DNA of 64,000 bases from NCBI RefSeq assembly GCF_902506095.1, contig NZ_LR733293.1, forward strand, positions 831,502 to 895,501, given 5' to 3'. Position 1 is the stretch's first letter, and each line of letters begins with the position of its first letter. The notes under the pieces are model-generated. The model searched no databases. It saw only the letters and a list, made by a program, of their open reading frames with translations, and was not told the DNA's origin. The stretch comes from Arthrobacter sp. 9AX (GTDB lineage Bacteria > Actinomycetota > Actinomycetes > Actinomycetales > Micrococcaceae). Below are positions 36,160 to 43,753 of the stretch, piece by piece. The translations under genes were made by a program, and so were the position numbers.

Positions 36160-38478
36160 GTGACAACTGCACCTGATTCGGCGGTGATGCGGCGCTGGAC
36201 GCCTTCGCGGGGCCTTGTGCTCCTCGGGCCAGTGGAAGGCTCGGGACTCAAAAGCTCCAGCTACCTCCTGCAGCGCGGGGACGGGCAGGTCCTCCAGGTT
36301 TCGGAGCTGCTTTACCTGGTGATGTCCTCCGTCTCGGCGGATAAGTCCGCCGATGATGTGGCGCGGGAAGTCAGCGAAGCGTACGGGCGCGAGCTGGGCG
36401 CGGACGGGCTCCGCCACCTGGTGGACACCAGGCTCGCACCCCTGGGCCTTGTCGCGGAGGCAGGGGACGAAGAGCCCGGCACGCCGACGAAACTTGGCCC
36501 CTTGCCAACCGCAAACCCGTTGCTGGCACTGCGGCTTCGCGGCACACTCATCCCGGAGCGGGCCGTAAACGCCCTGGCCCGGATCCTTGCACCCCTGTTT
36601 TGGGGCCCCGTGGTGGTGGCCGTCCTGCTTGCCTTGGCCATCGTTGACGCCCTGCTCCTGGCCCGGGGCGACTTCACGGCTTCCCTGCAGCAGGTGCTGC
36701 TGACCCCGGCGCTCCTCCTGGGAATCTTCGCGCTGCTGACGGCGGCGGCCGTGTTCCACGAGCTGGGCCATGCCGCCGCCTGCCGGTACGGCGGCGCCAG
36801 GCCAGGGGTCATCGGCGTCGGCCTGTATGTGGTTTTTCCGGCATTCTTTACCAATGTCACGGACTCGTACCGGCTGGGCCGGGCAGGCCGGATCCGCACG
36901 GACCTGGGCGGGCTGTACTTCAACTGCCTTTGCCTGATCGGACTGGGGTGCGCGCACCTGCTGACCGGGCAGGGGTTCTTCCTCCTGGCGGCGGCGCTGA
37001 TGCACCTCCAGATGGTCCAGCAACTGGCACCCACCCTGCGTTTCGACGGTTACTTTGTGCTTGCTGACATCGCCGGCGTGCCCGATCTTTTCAACCGGAT
37101 CCGGCCGGTGGTGCTCAGCCTCATCCCGGGCCGTCCGATGGATCCGCGGGTGGCCGAACTCCGGCCCTTCGCCCGGCGCATCGTGACCGCCTGGGTGGTC
37201 ACGGTGGTGCCCCTGCTCTTCCTGGCCCTCGGGTGGATGCTGCTGAACCTGCCGTTGATCGTCGAGCACACGGCCCGCGCCATTTCCCAGCACGCTGCGC
37301 TCGCCGGGAACGCAGTAGCCACCGGCGACGCTGCGGCCACCGCGCTTTCACTGTTCTCCATCCTGATGTTGTCCCTGCCGCTCGTCGGCCTGGGCATCCT
37401 GCTGTACCGGCTGCTGTCCGGACTCCTGGTCCTCCTCCTGCGCGTGGCCAGACGCGCGGCACCGATGCAGCCACCGGAGCATTCCCAGAAAGGAGCGTCC
37501 GCCATGGCCCTCGCAGTCCCTCCCGCCGTTTCATCCGACGACGGCGTCCCCACCCTCCAGGATTTCCTCGCCGAGAGGCCCACACCGCCGTCGGCTCTCG
37601 CCGAAGGAGGCTGGCAGGGGGCGATCCGGCGCCTCACCCGCAATTCCATAACCCCGGCCCCGGGGCGCCGCGAACGCCGGCACCTGGACGACATCGACGC
37701 CGTCCAGCGCCGGCTTGAGGGGCCCAAAACCGTGGTGCTGGTCAACCCCAAGGGCGGCGCCCACAAGACCACGGCCACGCTGCTCCTCGCCGCAACGCTG
37801 GGAACCCTGCGCGGCGGCTACACCCTGGCCTGGGACAACAACGAAACGCGCGGAACGCTGGGATGGCGGGCGCCGCAGGCCGGCCACACCAGGACGGCCG
37901 TTGACCTGATGCGCGAAGTGGACCGCTTCGCCGATCCCGTCCTGGGGCGCATCGGCGACCTTGACCGGTTCGTCCGTTACCAGGGGTCGACGCAGTTTGA
38001 TGTCCTTGCCTCCGACGAGGACGCCGCAGGGGCAGCCACCATCGGCGCGCGCGAGTTCGAGCTGTTGCACACGGCCCTGCGCCGCTTCTACCGGCTCATC
38101 ATTGTGGACACGGGAAACAACATGCGGTCCTCCAACTGGGAGGCGGCGGTGGCGGCGGCAGACGAACTGGTGATCGTTTCCACCGTCCGGGAAGACACGG
38201 TGGCCAGTGCGGTGTGGCTGGTGGACGGGCTGCGCGAGCGCGGCTACCAGGCCAAGGTCAGCAATGCCGTGACCCTGCTCGCCGCGCCGTCCCGGCAGAC
38301 AGACCTGCAGCTCCTCAACAGGACCCGGGCGCACTTCTCCAACGTGACCCGGGAGGTCCTGGAAGTGCCGTACGACGGATCCCTCGTTTCGGGCGGGCGG
38401 TTGAACTACCAGGCGCTGCTGCCCACCACCCGCGAAGCCTGGCTGCGGGCGTCGGCGGCGGTGATGCGCGGGCTTTAG
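36160..38478 (+). CDS. PqqD-like/M50 membrane peptidase fused in frame to a ParA/MinD-like ATPase
   Basis: About 772 residues. Residues 15-100 resemble a PqqD/RRE winged helix (GSGLKSSSYLLQRGDGQVLQVSELLYLV...GLVAE). Residues ~130-430 form an M50 site-2-protease-like membrane domain with HELGH (200-204) and a downstream Asp in LRFDGYFVLAD (~296). From residue 449 a ParA/MinD-like ATPase begins, with deviant Walker A NPKGGAHKTT and Walker B LIIVDTG. Internal ATG 37504 has a perfect AAAGGAG Shine-Dalgarno 8 nt before it, so a separate 324-residue ATPase may also be made. Start uncertain: ATG 36121 (inside a hairpin), GTG 36160 (chosen) or ATG 36187. Context with the two peptides suggests leader recognition, cleavage and export of the peptides. 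Confidence 0.8.
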   Translation: MTTAPDSAVMRRWTPSRGLVLLGPVEGSGLKSSSYLLQRGDGQVLQVSELLYLVMSSVSADKSADDVAREVSEAYGRELGADGLRHLVDTRLAPLGLVAEAGDEEPGTPTKLGPLPTANPLLALRLRGTLIPERAVNALARILAPLFWGPVVVAVLLALAIVDALLLARGDFTASLQQVLLTPALLLGIFALLTAAAVFHELGHAAACRYGGARPGVIGVGLYVVFPAFFTNVTDSYRLGRAGRIRTDLGGLYFNCLCLIGLGCAHLLTGQGFFLLAAALMHLQMVQQLAPTLRFDGYFVLADIAGVPDLFNRIRPVVLSLIPGRPMDPRVAELRPFARRIVTAWVVTVVPLLFLALGWMLLNLPLIVEHTARAISQHAALAGNAVATGDAAATALSLFSILMLSLPLVGLGILLYRLLSGLLVLLLRVARRAAPMQPPEHSQKGASAMALAVPPAVSSDDGVPTLQDFLAERPTPPSALAEGGWQGAIRRLTRNSITPAPGRRERRHLDDIDAVQRRLEGPKTVVLVNPKGGAHKTTATLLLAATLGTLRGGYTLAWDNNETRGTLGWRAPQAGHTRTAVDLMREVDRFADPVLGRIGDLDRFVRYQGSTQFDVLASDEDAAGAATIGAREFELLHTALRRFYRLIIVDTGNNMRSSNWEAAVAAADELVIVSTVREDTVASAVWLVDGLRERGYQAKVSNAVTLLAAPSRQTDLQLLNRTRAHFSNVTREVLEVPYDGSLVSGGRLNYQALLPTTREAWLRASAAVMRGL
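37489..37506 (+). promoter_or_regulatory. Internal ribosome site and start for a stand-alone ATPase
   Basis: AAAGGAG (37489-37495) lies 8 nt before ATG 37504, in frame within the M50-ATPase ORF. The upstream frame has no stop between the two domains, which suggests two formerly separate genes that became fused while the second kept its own start. Confidence 0.65.
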
Positions 38479-38487
38479 GATCCCGCG

Positions 38488-39420
38488 TCAGGCACCTGCG
38501 GCCTCGCTGAGCTGCAGGCCGCTCCGGTACTCCACCGGTTTCCCGGAAATTGGGTCCACAAAACGGATCCCGCGGGCGAGGAGCTGCAGGGGTTTGGTGT
38601 AGTCGTCCGGAGCCTTGTCCAGCAGGTCGGGGTAAAAGGCGTCATTGATGATGCCCAGCCCCAGCGAGGCCATGTGCACCCGCAGCTGGTGGGTCTTGCC
38701 GGTGTGCGGCTCCAGCCGGTACAGCGCCCGGCGCTGGGGACCGGCGTCGAACCTTGCCAGCTGCTCAATCCGCGTCTCCGCGTTGGGTTCGCCCTCGATC
38801 ACCTGGGCGAGCAGGTAGCTGCGCGACTTGGTCATACGGTTGCGCACCACTGCCGGATATTCGACGGCGGGATACCCCTCCGCAGGTTCGGCGGCGGAGA
38901 CGCACTCATATTCCTTCTGGACCTGGCGCTTCTCAAACAGCACCTGGTACTTGCCGCGGGTTGCCGGGTTGGTGGAGAACAGCAGCACCCCCGCCGTCAT
39001 GCGGTCCAGCCGGTGCATCGGAATCAGGTCCGGAAGGTCCAGCTGGTTTCGCAGGCGCACCAGCGCGGATTCCTGGATGTAGGTCCCGCCGGGGGTGGTG
39101 GGCAGGAAGTGCGGCTTGTCCACCACCAGCAGGTGGTCGTCCTGGTACAGGATGCCCAGGTCCACGGGGATCCGGGTCTCCGGGGGCAGCGTGCGGTAGT
39201 ACCAGATGAAGGTGTGGTCCGTCAGCGGAGTAGCCCGGTCCAATGCGACGCCGCCCTCCCCAACGATCTCGCCGGCGTCGAACCTGTCCTCGATGCCCTG
39301 CGGATCGATGTGGCCCCATCGGTGCATCATGTAGTCCATGGCGGTATCCCACGGTCCCTCGCCGGGAAGGCGCAGGCGGGTGGCGTTCACGCCGTCGCGC
39401 ACGGGGAGGGGGGATTGCAT
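38488..39420 (-). CDS. RluA-family pseudouridine synthase
   Basis: 310 residues from ATG 39420 (GTG 39423 adjacent). The catalytic Asp is in MHRLDRMTAGVLLFS, with KPHFLPTTPGG, EPHTGKTHQLRVHMASLG and IINDAFYP typical of RluA/RluC/RsuA-like synthases. It isomerises uridine in rRNA or tRNA; the target is not deducible. The N-terminal ~85 residues form an extra domain (LPGEGPWDTAMDYMMHRWGHIDPQGIEDRF...) similar to S4-like or divergent extensions seen in some family members. Converges with the ATPase gene, 9 nt apart. Confidence 0.9.
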   Translation of the reverse strand: MQSPLPVRDGVNATRLRLPGEGPWDTAMDYMMHRWGHIDPQGIEDRFDAGEIVGEGGVALDRATPLTDHTFIWYYRTLPPETRIPVDLGILYQDDHLLVVDKPHFLPTTPGGTYIQESALVRLRNQLDLPDLIPMHRLDRMTAGVLLFSTNPATRGKYQVLFEKRQVQKEYECVSAAEPAEGYPAVEYPAVVRNRMTKSRSYLLAQVIEGEPNAETRIEQLARFDAGPQRRALYRLEPHTGKTHQLRVHMASLGLGIINDAFYPDLLDKAPDDYTKPLQLLARGIRFVDPISGKPVEYRSGLQLSEAAGA

Positions 39421-39493
39421 CACCGGACAATTCTACGTGGCCATGCCCCGGGGCCTTCCGTCGGGATGTCAAAAACCGATGACTAAAAAGTTC

Positions 39494-39511
39494 TTGACAA
39501 AAAAAGTTGTC
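39494..39511 (+). promoter_or_regulatory. Promoter -35 with overlapping ArsR-type operator
   Basis: TTGACA (39494-39499) sits 18 nt before CAGACT, leaving a very short leader to ATG 39530. GACAA-N6-TTGTC (39496-39511) overlaps the -35, a typical place for autorepression by the winged-helix regulator encoded downstream. Confidence 0.5.
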
Positions 39512-39529
39512 GGTTGGCAGACTTGAAGC

Positions 39530-40186
39530 ATGTTGGACATAGCAGTTATCGAGGACCCCGCGGCGGCGGAAGCTACGCTGGATCCGGTCCGTACGCAGAT
39601 CCTGCACGAGTTGTCGGTTCCGGGGTCGGCCACACAGATCGCAGCGAAGGTGGGGCTGCCCCGGCAGAAGGTGAACTACCACCTCAAGGCGCTGGAGCGG
39701 CACGGCCTGGTGGAGTTGGTGGAGGAGCGGCGCAAGGGGAATGTGACCGAGCGGGTGCTTCAGGCCACCGCGGCCTCGTACTTGATCTCGCCGCAGGCAC
39801 TGTCCTCGGTGTCGCCGGATCCGCACCGCTTTTCGGACCGTTTCTCGGCCTTCTGGCTGCTGGCGCTCGCCGGCCGGATGGTCCAGGAAATGGGCAAGCT
39901 GATTGCCGGTGCAGCCGCGGCGCGGCAAAAGCTGGCCACATTCGCCATCGACGGCGAGATCACCTTCCGGACCGCCGCCGACCGCGCCGCCTTCGCGGAG
40001 GAACTCGGCGTGGCCGTCACCCGGCTGGTGGACAAGTATCACCATGGCGGCACCCGGCCAGGCGCCGGCGCGGCAGGCGGCAGGCGGCACCGGCTGGTGG
40101 TGGCGCTGCACCCCGCCCTCAAGACAACCCGGGAGAGTCCGGAAAGCCCGGCAACCCCCACCGCAAAGGAGCAGGACCATGACTGA
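39530..40186 (+). CDS. ArsR-type winged-helix regulator
   Basis: 218 residues. The N-terminal ~90 residues are a winged helix (LDPVRTQILHELSVPGSATQIAAKVGLPRQKVNYHLKALERHGLVELVEERRKGNVTERVLQATA). The remainder is a mostly helical C-terminal part. No cysteine-based metal site is seen, so it is not a classic metal sensor. The last codons overlap the SRPBCC gene by 8 bp, so the two form a coupled pair, as is common for ArsR-SRPBCC modules. Likely autoregulated through the GACAA-N6-TTGTC site. Confidence 0.85.
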   Translation: MLDIAVIEDPAAAEATLDPVRTQILHELSVPGSATQIAAKVGLPRQKVNYHLKALERHGLVELVEERRKGNVTERVLQATAASYLISPQALSSVSPDPHRFSDRFSAFWLLALAGRMVQEMGKLIAGAAAARQKLATFAIDGEITFRTAADRAAFAEELGVAVTRLVDKYHHGGTRPGAGAAGGRRHRLVVALHPALKTTRESPESPATPTAKEQDHD

Positions 40187-40871
40187 CAAGCGCGAATTCG
40201 AAATCGTCTACGACACCGAGCTGCCCGGAACGCCGGAACGGGTCTGGGAGGCCGTCACGGCGGGGACGCCGGCCTGGATGTTCCCCACGGACCAGTGGCC
40301 GGACGTCAAGACCGTGGAGGAATACCCCAGCCATCTCGTCTCCAGGATGGACGGCCCGGATGGCTGGTTCAACCAGCTGGAGCACGTCCTGGAACCCCTC
40401 GACGGCGGCCGGGCCCGCCTGCACTATGTGCACAGCGGCATCTTCGCCGACAACTGGGACGGGCAGTACGACGGCGCCTCCCGCCATACGGAGTTCTACC
40501 TCCACACGCTGGGCCAGTACCTGCAGCACTTTGACGGCAGGCCTGTGGTGTTCACGGACATTCAGGCGCCCGCGGCTTCGCAGAACCCTGATGGATTTGC
40601 GCAGCTGCGCCGGGCCCTTGGTGTGGAGTCCTTGGGCCAAGGGTCCCGGGTGGAGGTGGAGCCCGACGGCGTCGGGCGGCTAAGTGCCGAGGTGGACTTC
40701 TCCAATGAGCACTTCTTGGGCCTGCGCACGTCGGATGCCCTGTACCGGTTCTTTGGCCGTAACGCCTTTGGCGCGCCGGTGGGAATGACGGTCCACGACT
40801 TCAGCGGGACCGGCGACTCCGAAACCACCGCCAAGGCCTGGGGAAACTTCCTCGAGCGGGTGTACGCGTAA
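40179..40871 (+). CDS. SRPBCC (AHSA1-type) domain protein
   Basis: 230 residues from ATG 40179 with AAAGGAG upstream. FEIVYDTELPGTPERVWEAVTAGTPAWMFPTDQWPDVK and the long helix containing YLHTLGQYLQHFDG match AHSA1-type SRPBCC proteins. A C-terminal extension (QAPAASQNPDGFAQLRRALG..., EVDFSNEHFLGLRTSDALYRFFGRNAFGAPVG) may form a second half. Likely binds a small hydrophobic ligand. Translationally coupled to the ArsR regulator. Confidence 0.8.
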   Translation: MTDKREFEIVYDTELPGTPERVWEAVTAGTPAWMFPTDQWPDVKTVEEYPSHLVSRMDGPDGWFNQLEHVLEPLDGGRARLHYVHSGIFADNWDGQYDGASRHTEFYLHTLGQYLQHFDGRPVVFTDIQAPAASQNPDGFAQLRRALGVESLGQGSRVEVEPDGVGRLSAEVDFSNEHFLGLRTSDALYRFFGRNAFGAPVGMTVHDFSGTGDSETTAKAWGNFLERVYA

Positions 40872-40901
40872 GGACCTGCGCGCCCCGGACCGCGAGCGTG
40901 C

Positions 40902-40982
40902 ATCGACGCGCAAACTCTGGATCGACGCGCAAAATCGCTGGCGCAGTGGATATACCGCTCGCGCCAGCGATTTTGCGTGTCG
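40902..40982. repeat. REP-like hairpin with a direct-repeat edge
   Basis: Arms 40923-40944 and 40961-40982 pair over 22 bp with one G-T wobble; the core CGCAAAATCGCTGGCGC (40928-40944) is perfect. The left edge is duplicated: ATCGACGCGCAAA at 40902-40914 and 40921-40933. It differs in sequence from the repeats at 304 and 33204. It starts 31 nt after the SRPBCC stop and could also act as a terminator. Confidence 0.65.
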
Positions 40983-41079
40983 CGGGCGAACAGGCGCCTC
41001 CGAAAGCGACGGCGTCAGGCGGCCGGCGCTGCGGCCACCTGTGAGTCCCTGAACGAGCGGAACCCCTCGTCCAGGTCCG

Positions 41080-41394
41080 GAGCACCTGCGGAAGTTCGCC
41101 GCGGACCGGGAGTCCCCGCACCTGGAGCCCCGGCGCCGGTTCATGAAGGAGACGGCCGGCAGCGGTGAGGTGGGCGTCTGGCATGAGACCTATCAGGTGC
41201 CCGCGGCCGAAATCGAAGTCATCTACAACGGCATGCCGCTCTTTGGGCTGGCCAAGGCCACAGCCCATGTTCCAGTGGGGGCCGGGACCAATACCGCGAA
41301 GCAGCGGATGGGCCGGTCGGGCAGGAAGTCCGTGCCCCCCCGGGCGATAGCCCCGTCCGGGCCCCGGTTCCAGTCGCCCGGTTCATTGGCTTGA
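41080..41394 (+). pseudogene. Remnant of a DUF4188 / monooxygenase-like gene
   Basis: Only the last part of the usual domain is readable: HLRKFAADRESPHLEPRRRF leading into GEVGVWHETYQVPAAEIEVIYNGMPLFGLAKATAHVPVG. The block WHETY...YNGMPLFGL...HVPVG is the usual end of DUF4188 proteins. The N-terminal two thirds are missing and sequence upstream does not continue in frame. The frame also runs past the usual family end to a stop at 41394 without similarity. A REP-like hairpin sits 98 bp upstream. The rest of 40983-41456 holds nothing else I can support. Confidence 0.55.
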
Positions 41395-41456
41395 TCCACC
41401 ATGTCAATCCGCCATCGCGGCGGTGGGGGAGCCGGCCGCCCGCCAGGACATGCAGG

Positions 41457-43049
41457 TCAGGCAATAGCCACCACGGGTGCATTCTTCAGGCTCCGCCGGA
41501 GCTGCGGAGCTGAGTCCAGCCGGTCCTGGGCGGAGCGGAGGGCCAGGACCGCTGTTTCCAGTTTTTCGGGCGGCAGCGTGAAGGGCACCCGAAGGTATCC
41601 CTCGAAGGCGCCGCCAATTCCGAACCGCGGCCCTGCGGCCAGCCGGATGCCATGGTCGGGGGCGATCACCGTCAGAGCGGTGCTGATGGGGCCCGGCAGC
41701 CGGCACCACGCAGACAACCCGCCGGCGGGGTAGAGCGTCTCCCACTCCGGGAGATGCCCGGCCAGGAGTTCCAGCAGGGCTGCCCGGTTCTCCCGCAGGG
41801 CGTCGAGCCGTGCCGGCAGCGGTTCATCCATGGCCCGGACCAGGTGGGCGGCGGCCAGCTGTTCCATCACGGGCCCGCCGAGGTCGAGGGACGTCCGGGC
41901 CGCGGCGAACCGCTGGATCATGTCCTGCGAAGCGCGGATCCAGCCCGTGCGCAGGCCGCCCCAGTGCGACTTGCTCAACGTCCCGATGGTGACCACCGCC
42001 GGACTGAAGGCTGCCACGGGAGTGGCGGCGGCGCCGTCGAGATTCAGCTCCCGCAAAGTCTCGTCCACTACCAGGGTGGTCCCGGCAGCCGCGGCAGCCC
42101 GGACCAGCTGGCGCCGCTGGACGTCCGGCATAAGCTGGCCGGTGGGATTGTGGAAGTCCGGCACGACGTACGCCAACCTGGGCCGCTGCTGCGTCAGCGC
42201 CGCCTGCAGTCCCTGCAAATCCCAGCCAACGGTGGACTGCGAACCGGGGAAGCCTGCCGCTGACGTGCCAGCCGGGGCAGCGGCCCGAGGGGCCGTCGCA
42301 GGTGGGGCGAACGCCACCGGCACGGCGCGGCAGCCCGCCGCACGGATCGCGTCCAGGGCGTTCGGGTAGCTCGGGTGTTCCACGAGCACCCGGTCATGCC
42401 GGCCGGCCAGGGCTCGGAGCACGATGTTCAAGGCATGCTGCGCTCCGGACGTCACCAGGACCTGGTCCGGCGTAGTGGGCACCCCGGCTGCGGAGTAGCG
42501 CGCCGCCACCGCTTCGCGCAGGGGGAGCAGGCCCATGGCGTCATAGCCGAAACCCGGGAGCAGCGCCGGCAGTTCGGTGAGGGCTGCCGCAAACGCACGG
42601 TGCACCAGTTCGCCGCTGGCCGGCAGTGATGAATACGCGAGGTCGATCAGTCCCGGCGGCGCTGCCAGGCCGGGCGCGGCGAGTCCCGGAGCCAGGCCCG
42701 CGGCGGCAAGCCCTGGCCCGCCTGGCTGCGGACCATGCGGCAGGGGTCCCCTGAGCACTGTGGTGCCTGCAGCCGTGGTGCGCGGAATCCTGGTCCGGCT
42801 CCTGCTGCCCTGTCCGCCGCTGAGGAAGCCCTGGTCGCGGAGCAGCCCGTAGGCCGCCGTTACGGTGGTCCGGCTGACGGCCAGGGCCTCGGCGAGTGCA
42901 CGCTCGCTGGGCAGCGCGGTGTCCAGCGCCACCCTTCCGTCCAGCACCAGCAGGCGGACGACGTCGGCCAGCTCGCGGTAGGCCGGCGAGGCGCCCAGGT
43001 TCCAGGTGCCCAGCAGGCGGGCAAGGGCTGCGGCGGCCAGGGAAGTCAT
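41457..43049 (-). CDS. MocR-family regulator (GntR winged helix + aminotransferase-like), YczR-type
   Basis: 530 residues. A GntR-like winged helix (about 20-85: LLVLDGRVALDTALPSERALAEALAVSRTTVTAAYGLLRDQGFLSGG) is linked by a Gly/Ala/Pro-rich stretch to a fold-type I aminotransferase domain. The PLP lysine is in TLSKSHWGGLRTGW, with YSVPDFHNPTG-like YVVPDFHNPTGQL and GAQHALNIVLRALAG. Divergent from a YczE-type membrane gene, which matches the described YczR-YczE association. Probably regulates that gene, with the ACTGGC/GCCAGT repeats between them as sites. Confidence 0.87.
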   Translation of the reverse strand: MTSLAAAALARLLGTWNLGASPAYRELADVVRLLVLDGRVALDTALPSERALAEALAVSRTTVTAAYGLLRDQGFLSGGQGSRSRTRIPRTTAAGTTVLRGPLPHGPQPGGPGLAAAGLAPGLAAPGLAAPPGLIDLAYSSLPASGELVHRAFAAALTELPALLPGFGYDAMGLLPLREAVAARYSAAGVPTTPDQVLVTSGAQHALNIVLRALAGRHDRVLVEHPSYPNALDAIRAAGCRAVPVAFAPPATAPRAAAPAGTSAAGFPGSQSTVGWDLQGLQAALTQQRPRLAYVVPDFHNPTGQLMPDVQRRQLVRAAAAAGTTLVVDETLRELNLDGAAATPVAAFSPAVVTIGTLSKSHWGGLRTGWIRASQDMIQRFAAARTSLDLGGPVMEQLAAAHLVRAMDEPLPARLDALRENRAALLELLAGHLPEWETLYPAGGLSAWCRLPGPISTALTVIAPDHGIRLAAGPRFGIGGAFEGYLRVPFTLPPEKLETAVLALRSAQDRLDSAPQLRRSLKNAPVVAIA

Positions 43050-43052
43050 GAG

Positions 43053-43090
43053 GCCAGTATCTCAAACTGGCTATGTATTTCAATGCCAGT
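43053..43090. promoter_or_regulatory. Repeated GCCAGT/ACTGGC motifs, candidate MocR operator
   Basis: GCCAGT (43053-43058), ACTGGC (43066-43071) and GCCAGT (43085-43090) lie between the divergent MocR and YczE genes. The two GCCAGT copies are 32 bp apart, about three helical turns, as suits MocR regulators that bind spaced repeats. Confidence 0.5.
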
Positions 43091-43113
43091 TCTTCGGCAA
43101 AGTTAAGGGCATG

Positions 43114-43752
43114 ATGACCCGCAGAATCCTCCAGCTCTTTATTGGCCTCGCCATGTATGGCATGTCCCTTGCCATGTTCATCCGCGCCGGGCTTGGCCTC
43201 GACCCGTGGGATGTCTTCCACCAGGGTATGGCGGGCAGGACGGGGCTCAGCATCGGGGCGGTGGTGATCATCGTCAGCTTCCTGGTGCTGCTGCTGTGGA
43301 TTCCGCTGCGCCAGCGGCCGGGGTTCGGCACCCTGTGCAATGCCGTGCTCGTGGGTGTTTTTGCGGACGTCGGGCTGGCGCTGATCCCGGCTTTCGCGCA
43401 TCTGGGCGGCCAGATCGGCATGCTCGCAGGCGCCGTCCTCCTCAACGCCATCGCCTCCGCCTGCTACATCGGCGCCCGGTTCGGTCCCGGCGCCCGGGAC
43501 GGATTGATGACCGGGCTTGCCCGGCGCACCGGCTGGTCGGTGCGGTTCTCCCGGACCTTGATCGAGGTGGTGGTGCTCGCAGCCGGCTGGTTGCTGGGCG
43601 GCTCCGTGGGGGTGGGTACCGTTGTCTACGCCCTCGCCATCGGCCCGCTGGTCCAGTTGTTGCTACCGGTGTTTAAGGTGCCGGCCGCGCTGCCCCCAGA
43701 AGACGATTCCCCGGAGCTCCAGCAAGCCGGCACGGCAGCGGCTGGTCAGTAA
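43114..43752 (+). CDS. yczE: YczE-like membrane protein
   Basis: 212 residues with about five or six membrane segments. MTRRILQLFIGLAMYGMSLAMFIRAGLGLDPWDVFHQGMAGRTGLSIGAV is the start of YczE/YyaS-type proteins, and GPGARDGLMTGLARRTGWSVRFSRTLIEVVVL is the second conserved block. ATG 43114 is preceded by AAGGG; ATG 43111 is equally possible. Function not established; the family is thought to be a transporter regulated by YczR-type MocR proteins. Its stop lies one base from the convergent nei stop. Confidence 0.82.
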   Translation: MTRRILQLFIGLAMYGMSLAMFIRAGLGLDPWDVFHQGMAGRTGLSIGAVVIIVSFLVLLLWIPLRQRPGFGTLCNAVLVGVFADVGLALIPAFAHLGGQIGMLAGAVLLNAIASACYIGARFGPGARDGLMTGLARRTGWSVRFSRTLIEVVVLAAGWLLGGSVGVGTVVYALAIGPLVQLLLPVFKVPAALPPEDDSPELQQAGTAAAGQ

Positions 43753-43753
43753 C

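Noticed and set aside
40983..41456. An intact gene in this interval
   Set aside because: Only the C-terminal part of DUF4188 can be read; no full-length frame or start with ribosome site was found on either strand.
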